A stretch of 64,000 nt of DNA from Paenibacillus sp. FSL R10-2734 (GTDB taxonomy: Bacteria; Bacillota; Bacilli; Paenibacillales; Paenibacillaceae): contig NZ_CP150170.1 in NCBI RefSeq assembly GCF_037963865.1, positions 3,286,001-3,350,000 of the forward strand. Direction: 5' to 3'. A program made the translations under genes and the position numbers. The stretch's first letter is position 1. Each line of letters starts with the position of its first letter. This document shows positions 6,758-15,264 of this stretch, piece after piece. The notes under the pieces were generated by a model that saw only the letters and a program-made list of their open reading frames with translations, did not search any database and was not told the origin of the DNA.

Positions 6758-6823
6758 TTTGGGGCCCCCGCAAAGTACCTGAGTACGCATCAACGCAAAG
6801 CCTCACTTTGTGGGGATATTTTG
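6758..6823 (+). repeat. Dispersed hairpin repeat family B, copy B1
   Basis: About 65 bp: arms CCCCGCAAAGT and ACTTTGTGGGG enclose a small GTAC-CTGA-GTAC hairpin. A near-identical element lies at 8452-8515. It is directly upstream of the signal peptidase gene. Confidence 0.8.
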
Positions 6824-6864
6824 TGTTGTATAGTAAGAGTAGTAATAAGAGAGGACGGTGAACT

Positions 6865-7473
6865 ATGCAGCAGGAACAAAGTGAAACTTTGGAATCAAGC
6901 GCGCAGAACCCACGTAAGCCCAAAAACGAAGTGTTGGAATGGGTAAAGGCCATTGCGATTGCTTTAGTGTTGGTATTTCTGATTCGCTGGCTTTTGTTCA
7001 AGCCGTTTATTGTAGATGGACCTTCCATGCAGCCTAACTTCCATACTGGAGAACGTGTTATTGTAAATGAGATCTTGTACGATATTAGATCTCCACAGAG
7101 GGGCGAGGTTATTGTATTCCACGTGCCATCTGAGGGTAGAGATTTTATTAAACGTGTAATTGGTGTGGCTGGAGATACTGTGAAAGTAGAAGGGGATGTA
7201 GTTACAGTTAACGGGGAAGTTGTTAATGAGACATACATTCAAGATGCAATTGATGCAAAGCATAGTATCAACGCTCTGTATAATAATAAAGACTTCCCTA
7301 ATGAAGAATTTCCGGATGGTACTGTACCTGAAGGACATGTGTTCGTTATGGGGGATAATCGCTCGGATAGTACCGATAGCCGAATGATCGGTTATGTACC
7401 TCTGGATGATATTGTAGGCCGTGCAGATTTAATCTTCTGGCCATTGAAGGATATTACACTGATTAACCATTAA
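6865..7473 (+). CDS. lepB: Signal peptidase I
   Basis: Membrane serine protease that removes signal peptides from exported proteins. In the 202-residue protein, residues 25-45 form the single N-terminal transmembrane helix. Ser54 in GPSMQPN is the nucleophile of the Ser-Lys dyad and Lys96 in RDFIKRVIG is the general base. The last box, GDNRSDSTDSR, is also present. Length fits the SipS class of Bacillota. ATG 6865 has GAGAGGA upstream. Its position before rbgA matches B. subtilis sipS-like gene order in related genomes. Confidence 0.96.
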   Translation: MQQEQSETLESSAQNPRKPKNEVLEWVKAIAIALVLVFLIRWLLFKPFIVDGPSMQPNFHTGERVIVNEILYDIRSPQRGEVIVFHVPSEGRDFIKRVIGVAGDTVKVEGDVVTVNGEVVNETYIQDAIDAKHSINALYNNKDFPNEEFPDGTVPEGHVFVMGDNRSDSTDSRMIGYVPLDDIVGRADLIFWPLKDITLINH

Positions 7474-7502
7474 GTTGACAGAAGTCAAAGGAGGTGACGG
7501 CA

Positions 7503-8363
7503 ATGGCCATTCATTGGTTTCCTGGTCATATGACGAAGGCTAGGCGGCAAATCGAGGATAAGCTGAAGCTGATTGATGTTGTAATAGAATTGCTCGATTC
7601 CCGTCTGCCGCTTTCCAGCCGCAATCCGATGATTGACGATATTTTGCGGGACAAGCCAAGACTGATTATTTTGAACAAGGCGGATCTGGCAGATCCGGAA
7701 ATTACACGGAAGTGGCTGGCGTATTTCAAGGAACAAGGGCATGTTGCTTATCCTGTTGATGCATCTACTGGAACGGGTATCAAGGATATTCCAGAGCAGG
7801 TTAAACTGCTGCTAAAAGAAAAGATTGACCGGCAGATCGCAAGGGGAATGAATCCGCGAGCTATGCGTGCATTGATCGTAGGTATTCCTAACGTCGGCAA
7901 ATCAACGCTTATTAACCGGATGGCTGGTAAGAGTATCGCTGCTACTGGTGACCGCCCAGGGGTTACTAAGGGTCAACAGTGGATTAAGACAGGCGGTAAC
8001 TTGGAGCTTCTGGATACCCCAGGTATTCTGTGGCCGAAGTTTGAGGACCAAGAAGTAGGTTATAAACTAGCTGTAACGGGTGCAATAAAGGAAGAAATCC
8101 TGAATATTGAGGACATCGCCTTTTACGCAGTGAAGTATTTAGTGAAGGATTACGGATCCAAATTTCAAGAACGCTTTGGTATTGAAAAGCTTCCTGAAGA
8201 TTTGGAGAATCCAGATGAGATCATAGCTGTAATGGAAGCCGTGGGTCGTAAGCGCGGTTGTCTGATTAGCGGTGGACGTGTAGATCTGGAAAAAGCTTCG
8301 CGGGCCTTGCTGCATGAGCTACGGGCAGGTAAGCTTGGACGCTTTACGCTGGAAACGCCTTAA
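7503..8363 (+). CDS. rbgA: Ribosome biogenesis GTPase RbgA (YlqF)
   Basis: A circularly permuted GTPase needed for late 50S assembly, including L16 incorporation. The motif order is G4 (NKAD, about residue 59) before G1 (GIPNVGKST, about 125) and G3 (DTPG, about 168), as expected for the YlqF/YawG family. The N terminus AIHWFPGHMTKARR is diagnostic. I use ATG 7503, 7 nt after AAGGAGGT; a GTG at 7494 overlaps the SD. 286 residues, normal for the family. rnhB follows. Confidence 0.97.
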   Translation: MAIHWFPGHMTKARRQIEDKLKLIDVVIELLDSRLPLSSRNPMIDDILRDKPRLIILNKADLADPEITRKWLAYFKEQGHVAYPVDASTGTGIKDIPEQVKLLLKEKIDRQIARGMNPRAMRALIVGIPNVGKSTLINRMAGKSIAATGDRPGVTKGQQWIKTGGNLELLDTPGILWPKFEDQEVGYKLAVTGAIKEEILNIEDIAFYAVKYLVKDYGSKFQERFGIEKLPEDLENPDEIIAVMEAVGRKRGCLISGGRVDLEKASRALLHELRAGKLGRFTLETP

Positions 8364-8400
8364 GTGGCGTGAATTCTGCGTTTAATGGACTAGGTATTTG

Positions 8401-8437
8401 AAGAGCCATCCGAAATTTCGGAGGCTCTTTTTTATGT
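8401..8437 (+). terminator. Terminator of rbgA
   Basis: AAGAGCC-A-TCCGAAA pairs with TTTCGGA-GGCTCTT and is followed by TTTTT. It ends the lepB-rbgA unit. Confidence 0.88.
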
Positions 8438-8451
8438 GTCAGAAAGGAAGA

Positions 8452-8515
8452 TTTTGGGCCCCCATAAAGTACCTGAGTACGCCTCGAAGCTAAGCTTCAT
8501 TTGTGGGGATATTTA
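8452..8515 (+). repeat. Dispersed hairpin repeat family B, copy B2
   Basis: Second copy of the element at 6758. It shares GGGCCCCC, AAAGTACCTGAGTACGC and TTTGTGGGGATATTT with B1, while the apical part differs (CTCGAAGCTAAGCTTCA). The outer pairing CCCCA..AA / TT..TGGGG is kept, suggesting selection on, or origin from, a hairpin. It sits after the rbgA terminator and before rnhB. Confidence 0.8.
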
Positions 8516-8628
8516 ATGGGGAATGGATCAAATTGGAACGTCTATTATAAGGTGACCATGTAAGCTTTACTATGATAAGCTGACTTATATAGATCATAGA
8601 ATAATTCATAATTGGCGGTGACAAATTA

Positions 8629-9255
8629 GTGAGTTCGATAGATATGTTGGCTTATGAAAAAGAAGGCTGGGAACAGTCTTATTGCAGAATAGCAGGCGTA
8701 GATGAAGTGGGTAGAGGCTGCTTGTTTGGGGATGTCGTCGCAGCAGCGGTGATTTTGCCGGAGGGGCTTATTATTGATGGTGTAAATGATTCGAAAAAGC
8801 TCACAGCTAAAAAGAGAGATGCTTTATACGAGATTATAATGGAGCAAGCGCTGGCGGTGGGTGTGGGGTTAGTGGACTCTAATGTCATAGACGAAATTAA
8901 CATCAAGCAAGCTTCACGCCTGGCTATGAAAAAAGCGGTAGAGAGTCTGGAACACATTCCTGACTATATGCTGATCGATGCTGAAAAGGTAGACCTCCCA
9001 TTGCCACAAAGGGCAATTATTAAAGGGGATGCTAATAGTCAGTCCATCGCGGCAGCTTCGATCATTGCTAAAGTTACACGAGACAGATTATGTGAAGGTT
9101 TATGGGAGGAATTATACCCTGATTATGGGATTGCGATACATAAAGGTTATGCGACCAAGCTTCACCGGGAACAAATTACGGCTCTAGGTCCAACACCTAT
9201 GCATCGACGGAGTTTTATTGGGAGGATTCTCGCGGAGCAGCAAACGTTATTCTAA
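8629..9255 (+). CDS. rnhB: Ribonuclease HII
   Basis: Cleaves RNA in RNA-DNA hybrids and starts removal of misincorporated ribonucleotides. The 208-residue protein has the RNase HII core: GVDEVGRG with catalytic Asp25 and Glu26, then NDSKKLTAKKRD, a third acidic site in YMLIDAEKV, and KGDANSQSIAAASIIAKVTRD. Start GTG 8629 follows GGCGGTGA; ATG 8644 is an alternative. It lies between rbgA and the ylqG-like gene, as in B. subtilis. Confidence 0.95.
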   Translation: MSSIDMLAYEKEGWEQSYCRIAGVDEVGRGCLFGDVVAAAVILPEGLIIDGVNDSKKLTAKKRDALYEIIMEQALAVGVGLVDSNVIDEINIKQASRLAMKKAVESLEHIPDYMLIDAEKVDLPLPQRAIIKGDANSQSIAAASIIAKVTRDRLCEGLWEELYPDYGIAIHKGYATKLHREQITALGPTPMHRRSFIGRILAEQQTLF

Positions 9256-9327
9256 AAGCATCGCTTAAAAAAGTGAAATGAATACCGATATAGTAAGAAG
9301 AGAGAAAATGGAGGGAGGAGAAACGGT

Positions 9328-11496
9328 ATGAATATCGGAACATTGATCCGTGGATTGCTTGGAGATCATAAACCGGGCGCGGCCAAGTCTTTAGAGTTGA
9401 AAGAAGGGCAAGTTGTTCGTGGTGTTGTTCTCTCTGTATCGGATTCTGGAAAAGAAGCGGTTGTGCAAATTCAAGGTACGCCTGTTCGCGCAGAATTAGA
9501 AACACCGCTACTGCCAGGTGAAACTATGAACTTACAGGTTGGACCACCCGGAGAAGGCGGATTACCCGTATTGAAGCCGGTCTCCCTCGGTGAAACAGTG
9601 TTAGTCACCCCCAAAAGCATGGGTGAGGCCTTGGAAACGTTAGGGCTGACCGATTCCAAAGCAGGTCGAGAAATCGTACTAGCGATGCAATCAGGAGGCG
9701 TCCCGCTGACCAAAGAGACAGCGGCTTTGCTGGATGCGGTAATGAGTGCTAAGCCAGCTGGTGTGCCTACATCAGAGTGGCTTGATGCGGCTGTCATATC
9801 TGTAAAGCGGGGACTCCCTGTTACAGCTGAGAGCGTAAGAGGATTGCAGCAGGCTGTATTTGGCCCGCAGCTGCATCAGCTACTATCAGCTCTAGAAGAT
9901 CAGGTTGCGATATGGGCAGGGCAAATTGCTAGCGAAGAAACAACAGCGGAACCTAAAGCTGGATTGAGTACCAGTTCTGCAAAGCTAGAATCTACTGTAA
10001 CTGCAGGCTCAGGAAGTGGGAATAGCTTGGGAGCTGTAGTGGGTGGCGATGCTGAGGCAGATGCTGTGCTGCTGGCAGCTAAAGGAAATGGACAAGCCGC
10101 CAATAAAGCCGCTGGTAGTACTGTCGCAAATGGAAGTACTTCTCTTTCGGGAGGATCGACTGAAAGTGCTTCTGGCCTTGCGACTACTCTGAATACAGAT
10201 GAACAGAGTGCGTCAGTTAAGGGAACGCTTAACATAGCTTCCGATAATGAAACGGGTACTGCAGCTGGCAAGCTATTGGTCCTTGATGAGGCAGGTGAAG
10301 GTGCGCAGATCCCGAAGGGTGGAATTGTTTCGGAGGCTACGACTGGTAAAACATCTCCTACCATTCTAAATAGTACAGTAAGCGCTCAAGCTAGTGGTGC
10401 AGCGAGTAATCTTATCGGTTCTAGTGAAGTTGAGATTCAAGGTAATACCTTGAATTTGAATAAGGATGGAGCACTGGATAGTGCTATTAATGCAGATAAG
10501 AGTCGAGCTATCAATATGGATAAGAGCGGGACAATAACAGGTGGCGCGAGTGTGAGCGCCGATGGAACTGCGGGTGCAGCGCCTCAGGCCGCTGCACCTA
10601 GTGGAGCCGCCCTGCTCGCGAAGCTGCAGGGCGTGCTCACCGAGCTGCGCGGTTCCCTGCCGCAGCTCGCTACCCTCCCGCCCGCTGACGCGGCGGGAGC
10701 AAGCCCTGCCCCCGCGGCAGCTGTGCCGCGCGGGGAGACCCCGGCTGCGACGGCTTCGCCGATGCAGCCGGACACCGCCCCACCCGCGGACGCGGAGTCG
10801 TGGGTGGGGCGGGTGCTGAAGCTGCTCGGTGCGGAGCACGAGCAGCAGGCGGTGCGCGGCGGCGCAGTAGCCGCCGCTGAGACGGCCCGCGCGGCGGCGG
10901 GAACGGCCGCGCTTGGCAGTGCAGGTGTCATCGGCGGCGAACAAGCCACCGACACCCTGAAGGGCGTGCTGCTGCAGATGATGAGCAGCAGCGACGTGCC
11001 GCCCGCGGTAAAAGAAGCCGCGAGCGGATTAGTGCAGCAGCTGACAGGACAACAGCTGCTGCTTAATACAGATCGAACGGCTCCTTTCGCGCAAGTGACG
11101 TTGTTCTTGCCGCTGCAAGGTCCAGATGGGCAGGAGACAGCGTCAGTTCATATTCAGTCGCGTCGGGGACGCAAGGGTGAATTGGATGCTGCCAACTGCA
11201 GGCTCTGGTTTGATTTGGATATGAAGCAGATCGGGCAGACACTGGTAGATGTGCAGGTTGTCGATCGAATCGTTAGTCTTAAGCTACATAATGATCATCC
11301 TTGGGTGCTTGAGCTGCTGGAACAGCGGCGTGATGACATTAAAACGGCAGTAGAATCTATTGGTTATCAGCTGTCGGGCTTAAGAACTGAACCCTTACCA
11401 GAACTGAAGCTATCCACAGAGCTTGTGAGTGCCCATACTAGTAAGCTTGTTGATTATGTTCCTGAAGCCTACAAAGGAGTGGATTACCGTATATGA
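9328..11496 (+). CDS. FliK-like (Flg_hook domain) protein, YlqG type
   Basis: A 722-residue protein whose last ~130 residues (APFAQVTLFLPLQGPDGQE.., ..LHNDHPWVLELLEQRRDDIKTAVES) resemble the FliK/hook-length-control C-terminal fold. Residues 1-170 form an N-terminal folded region (GQVVRGVVLSVSDSG, TPLLPGETMNLQVG). The middle is low complexity: Ser/Gly/Ala/Thr-rich about 200-410, then Ala/Pro-rich about 410-570 with strikingly high GC (10560-11060). The next gene overlaps it by 4 nt and resembles the C-terminal domain of FlhB, FliK's partner. A second, canonical fliK is at 33947. The role is unknown; a flagellar link is inferred only from the domain. Confidence 0.8.
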   Translation: MNIGTLIRGLLGDHKPGAAKSLELKEGQVVRGVVLSVSDSGKEAVVQIQGTPVRAELETPLLPGETMNLQVGPPGEGGLPVLKPVSLGETVLVTPKSMGEALETLGLTDSKAGREIVLAMQSGGVPLTKETAALLDAVMSAKPAGVPTSEWLDAAVISVKRGLPVTAESVRGLQQAVFGPQLHQLLSALEDQVAIWAGQIASEETTAEPKAGLSTSSAKLESTVTAGSGSGNSLGAVVGGDAEADAVLLAAKGNGQAANKAAGSTVANGSTSLSGGSTESASGLATTLNTDEQSASVKGTLNIASDNETGTAAGKLLVLDEAGEGAQIPKGGIVSEATTGKTSPTILNSTVSAQASGAASNLIGSSEVEIQGNTLNLNKDGALDSAINADKSRAINMDKSGTITGGASVSADGTAGAAPQAAAPSGAALLAKLQGVLTELRGSLPQLATLPPADAAGASPAPAAAVPRGETPAATASPMQPDTAPPADAESWVGRVLKLLGAEHEQQAVRGGAVAAAETARAAAGTAALGSAGVIGGEQATDTLKGVLLQMMSSSDVPPAVKEAASGLVQQLTGQQLLLNTDRTAPFAQVTLFLPLQGPDGQETASVHIQSRRGRKGELDAANCRLWFDLDMKQIGQTLVDVQVVDRIVSLKLHNDHPWVLELLEQRRDDIKTAVESIGYQLSGLRTEPLPELKLSTELVSAHTSKLVDYVPEAYKGVDYRI

Positions 11497-11801
11497 ATGA
11501 GAATGAGCCTGTACAACCAATCTCACAAGGGCTCAAAAAAGCGGTCGCTCTCAAATATAGCCCAGGACAAAACGAGGCTCCTGTCGTTGTCGCCAAAGGA
11601 CAAGGGGCGATTGCTGATCTGATTCTGCAAAAGGCCAAAGAGAGCGGGGTTGCTGTCCAGGAGGACGCAGCTCTTGTAGAGGTTCTATCAAAGCTCGATC
11701 TTGATCAACAGATTCCTTCTGAACTCTATCAACTGGTGGCTGAAATTTTAAGCTTTGTGTATCAGAGCGACCGTTCTGCCGGCGAATGGAGACCGGAATG
11801 A
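11493..11801 (+). CDS. FlhB C-terminal-domain-like protein (YlqH type)
   Basis: A 102-residue soluble protein matching the cytoplasmic C-terminal piece of FlhB. It aligns by eye with FlhB of this same window: AVALKYSPGQNEAPVVVAKGQG against AVALKYDGSKMEAPQIIAKGQD, and ELYQLVAEILSFVYQ against DLFQAVAEVLAYVYK. Where FlhB has the self-cleaving NPTH, this protein has QGLK, so no autocleavage is expected. There are no membrane helices. The start codon overlaps the upstream FliK-like gene (ATGA), so the two are probably made together. B. subtilis has an equivalent called YlqH; its function is not established. Confidence 0.85.
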   Translation: MNENEPVQPISQGLKKAVALKYSPGQNEAPVVVAKGQGAIADLILQKAKESGVAVQEDAALVEVLSKLDLDQQIPSELYQLVAEILSFVYQSDRSAGEWRPE

Positions 11802-12184
11802 AAGAGCCATACATAAGGGAGCGATACAACCGCAAACAGAAGGGGACTGCTGCTGAAGAAGGAGCTGTGCAGTATTTATCTACTTGTGGGTACAAGATCT
11901 TAGAACGAAATTGGCGTTGTCGAACCGGAGAACTTGATATCATTGCGGAAATCGATGGCTGTATTATTTTTGTTGAAGTTCGCAGTCGTAGTGGTGAACT
12001 GTATCAGGGGACTCCGGAGGAATCGGTAAATGCTCGAAAAATACATCAAGTGCGAAATACAGCACAGGTTTATATGCATATGAAAGGTTATGATGATGAA
12101 AGAGTTTCTTTTGACGTTATCAGCATTTTATTGAATGATGATTTAAGCATAGCTTCTCTGGGGCATATACGTGAGGCTTTTTAA
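11786..12184 (+). CDS. UPF0102 (YraN) family nuclease-like protein
   Basis: A 132-residue protein of the YraN family, which has a restriction-endonuclease-like fold. Visible family features are RKQKGTAAEEGAVQYLS, KILERNWRCRTGELDIIAE (acidic GELD) and FVEVRSR, the E-x-K/R-type catalytic core. Start ATG 11786 overlaps the preceding gene; ATG 11798 is an alternative. In B. subtilis the yraN-like gene is likewise near rnhB/ylqH. The biological role is uncertain, possibly DNA processing. Confidence 0.92.
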   Translation: METGMKEPYIRERYNRKQKGTAAEEGAVQYLSTCGYKILERNWRCRTGELDIIAEIDGCIIFVEVRSRSGELYQGTPEESVNARKIHQVRNTAQVYMHMKGYDDERVSFDVISILLNDDLSIASLGHIREAF

Positions 12185-12338
12185 GCAGCACCCCATATTC
12201 TCACGCCATTCATTATGGGCACTGGCATTCTTGTGAAAAAAGTCTTTACATAGCCTCCGCACAGTGGGTCATTTCTCAAAAGAAATGGGTAAACATTAGA
12301 GTAACTTTTTAATGTCATCATGAGGAGGGCTGTTTTAA

Positions 12339-12752
12339 GTGAAGAATAAACCTTTTGAAATGCAGGTTAGTTTTGCTTGCCAATATTGCCAGCAGAAAAT
12401 TGAAGTGAAATTTACCGCAGAGCCAGTATCCGTTGTCTGTTGTGCAAATTGCAATAAGAACTTCACGGTTATGCGGCCCACTATAGCTGAGGAAATATTA
12501 ATCGATTGGAAAAATGAGGCGCTATTTCAAAAAATCCGTGCTGAGGAGTCACAAAACTGCAAAAACAGCCTCTTAGCGCTTGTTATTAAAGTTATAGAGC
12601 TTCTTACTTGGCGTGATAGAGGGAATGGACAGGTGGAAGCAATCAAGGAGATGCGTGGCTGGCTCATTGAGAATGAAGAGACTCCCCCTCTAGCTGAGCT
12701 GATCCAGAGCGATAATAAAAAACGATCACGGAAGCGGCGTGACTGGAGATAA
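12339..12752 (+). CDS. Zinc-ribbon hypothetical protein
   Basis: A 137-residue protein of unknown function. Residues 14-38 hold CQYC and CCANC knuckles 16 residues apart, typical of a small zinc ribbon. The rest is charged and helical, ending in a very basic tail (KKRSRKRRDWR) that could bind nucleic acid. GTG 12339 is preceded by GAGGAGGG at about 11 nt. The 155 nt before it contain no other gene. The following phosphoesterase gene begins 38 nt later and may be cotranscribed. Confidence 0.7.
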   Translation: MKNKPFEMQVSFACQYCQQKIEVKFTAEPVSVVCCANCNKNFTVMRPTIAEEILIDWKNEALFQKIRAEESQNCKNSLLALVIKVIELLTWRDRGNGQVEAIKEMRGWLIENEETPPLAELIQSDNKKRSRKRRDWR

Positions 12753-12790
12753 TCATACAACCTATGATCAGAAAAGAAAGAAGGGTGAAT

Positions 12791-13300
12791 ATGAGTAACG
12801 TTTTTTTTACATCCGATCATCATTTTGGACATAAGTTGATTATTGATTTTGAATCCAGACCCTTTATAGATGTAGAGCAAATGAATGAAGCTATGATTGA
12901 GAGTTGGAATTCAGTAGTGAATCCGGATGATAAAGTGTTTCATTTGGGTGACTTTTCGTTTCTTAACAAGGAAGCAACACATGCTATTGTGAAGAGGCTA
13001 CATGGATACAAAATACTAATTCTCGGGAATCATGATCGCGGCCGCAGCCGTGGGTGGTGGCTTGAAGCGGGCTTTGATGAGGTTAGTGAATATCCACTGA
13101 TTTATAAGGATTTCTTTTTTCTCTCCCATGAGCCTATGTATATGAATAAACATATGCCTTACGTAAACGTGCATGGTCATATCCACGGACAAAAGTATGA
13201 AGGGAACAATCATTTTAACATTTGTGTCGAGCACTGGAATTATAAACCTTTGACTTTTGAACAGATCAGGGACTCTGTTGTGGTTAGTGAAGAAGGGTGA
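12791..13300 (+). CDS. Calcineurin-like metallophosphoesterase
   Basis: A 169-residue enzyme with all metal-binding motifs of the superfamily in order: SDHHFGH (residues 8-14), HLGDFSF (about 48), GNHDRGR (about 77), SHEP (about 106) and NVHGHIHG (about 120). This compact arrangement is like phage-type and YfcE-like phosphoesterases; the substrate is not predictable. ATG 12791 is chosen over ATG 12764 because AGAAGGGTGA precedes it and the fold begins at once. Likely in one unit with the zinc-ribbon gene. Confidence 0.9.
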   Translation: MSNVFFTSDHHFGHKLIIDFESRPFIDVEQMNEAMIESWNSVVNPDDKVFHLGDFSFLNKEATHAIVKRLHGYKILILGNHDRGRSRGWWLEAGFDEVSEYPLIYKDFFFLSHEPMYMNKHMPYVNVHGHIHGQKYEGNNHFNICVEHWNYKPLTFEQIRDSVVVSEEG

Positions 13301-13371
13301 ATTAGGTCTAAAGACCTTGATATGCGTACTTATGCAATGCGCGGACCTTCGATACAAAAATATAATAATGG

Positions 13372-13401
13372 TTGATTACGATAAGATTCCCTCTATATAA
13401 T
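13372..13401 (+). promoter_or_regulatory. Sigma-A promoter of yifB
   Basis: TTGATT (13372-13377), an 18-nt spacer and TATAAT (13396-13401). The transcript would start about 13408 and include the leader hairpin described next. Confidence 0.65.
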
Positions 13402-13440
13402 GAGGTATAACAGCTAAATTATTGCCGGAAAATAAGGAAG

Positions 13441-13503
13441 CACCTTTTTTCTTGAAGATTTTGACACCCAAGCAGGGGTGTATTTCAAGAGATGAGGTGT
13501 TTT
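13441..13503 (+). promoter_or_regulatory. SD-sequestering leader hairpin of yifB
   Basis: Three nested arms line up: CACCT (13441) with AGGTG (13495), CTTGAA with TTCAAG, and CACCC with GGGTG around loop AAGCAG. The outermost 3' arm is the Shine-Dalgarno sequence itself (GATGAGGTG before ATG 13505), so the folded form would hide the ribosome site. Possible translational control or a thermosensor-like switch; no ligand domain is recognisable. Confidence 0.55.
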
Positions 13504-13504
13504 T

Positions 13505-15211
13505 ATGTATGGAAAAATGCATAGTGCGTGTCTGTATGGAATTGAAGGGGTAATGATTGGTGTTGAAATTGATCTAGCGAATGGATTGCCGCAGACGAAT
13601 ATTATTGGGCTTCCGGATTCAGCGATTCGTGAGGCAGTAGAACGAGTAAGAGCAGCCGTGAAAAATTGCGGTTACCGGTATCCCCAGCAGCGTATTACGA
13701 TAAATTTAGCACCAGCCGACTTACGAAAAGAAGGCTCAGCCTTTGATCTTGCGATAGCTCTTGGGATACTGATAACTAGTGGTCAATTGATTATGCCCTT
13801 TGCTAAAGAGGTGCTCTTCATTGGAGAGCTTGCGCTCGATGGCAGTCTGAGGCCAGTATCGGGCGTATTACCAATGGTGGAAGCTGCTCGTAGGAATGGT
13901 TTTAAAGCTGTATTGCTTCCGGAAGGCAATGCAACTGAGGCAGCTTTGATCGGTGGTATTCATGTATACGCAATCGATCATTTGCGCGCATTACCAAATT
14001 CGGGCGAAGCACAGTCCAATTCTGCTTTGAGTATAGAAGGGAAAGACGAACAGAAGCTAAAAGTTGGGGGAGTCTCTGCTGAAATGCCTTCTTTATCATC
14101 TCTACCTTTTCCTGTATCTATAAGCAGGGGGATGGATGCAAATGAACGACCTCCGGTTCTTGTGCTTTCTTTGGAACACCTTAAATATACCCCAGCTCAC
14201 GGTACTTCTGAGGCATCCTCATTCGAAGTGAATGAGATGATGGATGATTATAGTGATGTGCTGGGTCAACAGCATGTGAAAAGAGCCTTAACCATTGCGG
14301 CAGCGGGAATGCATAATATCCTGCTTATCGGTCCACCCGGGACAGGTAAGACGATGCTGATTAAACGTCTCCCGAGCATTCTTCCGAAATTGTCTGAGAG
14401 TGAGGCACTTGAGGTAACCAAAATTTTTAGCGCAGCGGGAAATTTAAAAGATGCCCACAACGGCTTGCTGCGTAGTCGCCCATTTCGCTCTCCTCATCAC
14501 ACAATATCGGCCGCAGGCCTTATTGGGGGCGGAGGTATTCCAAAGCCGGGTGAAGTTAGCCTCGCGCATCGAGGCATTCTTTTTCTAGATGAGTTGCCCG
14601 AGTTCTCTCGGAATGTACTTGAAGTGTTGCGCCAGCCGCTCGAAGACGGGGTTGTTACTATAAGTCGAGCTCGAGCTTCTTTTACCTATCCAGCAACATT
14701 CATGCTCGCTGCATCGATGAATCCATGCAGCTGTGGTTATTTTGGGAGTGGGCTTACTCAGCAACATTGTACTTGCAGTCCCGCTAGAATTGCCCAATAT
14801 CGTGCTAAGATTTCAGGGCCTTTATTGGACCGTATCGATTTACAGGTGGATGTTCCTCGTCCAAAGGAATGGGATCGGCAGGGACATGTTCTATCCTCTG
14901 CTGAGATGTATGCGGAGGTAATGGCGGCACAGGCGATACAAGCTAAACGGTTTAAACGCTTGCCTATTTCTTGGAACAGTGAACTTTCCGGCGCTTCCCT
15001 TCGGCGATATGCAAGTCTTAGCCGTGAGGGCTCTCAATTGCTGTATGACATTCTAGAAAATTTAGGCCTAAGTATGCGAGCACATGATCGAATTATTAAG
15101 CTATCCCGTACAATAGCTGATCTTGAAGGTGCACAGGAGATTACTTCCGCCCATCTTGCGGAGGCTGTACAGTATCGTAATTTAGACCGGCAGGCGATTA
15201 CAGAAGAATAA
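13505..15211 (+). CDS. YifB/ComM family Mg-chelatase-like AAA+ ATPase
   Basis: A 568-residue protein of the ComM family; in Gram-negatives ComM is a helicase for branch migration in natural transformation. N-terminal residues 1-170 are the ChlI-like fold (GIEGVMIGVEIDLANGLPQ, DLRKEGSAFDLAIALGIL). The AAA+ part has Walker A GPPGTGKT (about residue 278), HRGILFLDELPEF (Walker B) and a CxCG..C-type insert (NPCSCGYFGSG, HCTC). About 60 poorly conserved residues (175-235) lie between the domains. dprA, another recombination gene, is 4 kb downstream. Confidence 0.94.
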   Translation: MYGKMHSACLYGIEGVMIGVEIDLANGLPQTNIIGLPDSAIREAVERVRAAVKNCGYRYPQQRITINLAPADLRKEGSAFDLAIALGILITSGQLIMPFAKEVLFIGELALDGSLRPVSGVLPMVEAARRNGFKAVLLPEGNATEAALIGGIHVYAIDHLRALPNSGEAQSNSALSIEGKDEQKLKVGGVSAEMPSLSSLPFPVSISRGMDANERPPVLVLSLEHLKYTPAHGTSEASSFEVNEMMDDYSDVLGQQHVKRALTIAAAGMHNILLIGPPGTGKTMLIKRLPSILPKLSESEALEVTKIFSAAGNLKDAHNGLLRSRPFRSPHHTISAAGLIGGGGIPKPGEVSLAHRGILFLDELPEFSRNVLEVLRQPLEDGVVTISRARASFTYPATFMLAASMNPCSCGYFGSGLTQQHCTCSPARIAQYRAKISGPLLDRIDLQVDVPRPKEWDRQGHVLSSAEMYAEVMAAQAIQAKRFKRLPISWNSELSGASLRRYASLSREGSQLLYDILENLGLSMRAHDRIIKLSRTIADLEGAQEITSAHLAEAVQYRNLDRQAITEE

Positions 15212-15218
15212 ATAGAAT

Positions 15219-15260
15219 AGAGCAGTAATTCCTGTATTGGCGATTTACTGCTCTGTATTT
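15219..15260 (+). terminator. Terminator of yifB
   Basis: AGAGCAGTAA pairs with TTACTGCTCT across a 16-nt loop and is followed by GTATTTT. Confidence 0.65.
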
Positions 15261-15264
15261 TGGG

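Noticed and set aside
10366..10955. Long minus-strand and shifted frames across the GC-rich block of the ylqG-like gene
   Set aside because: GC-rich sequence has few stops in any frame; the + strand frame has SD, domain matches and coupling to its neighbour.
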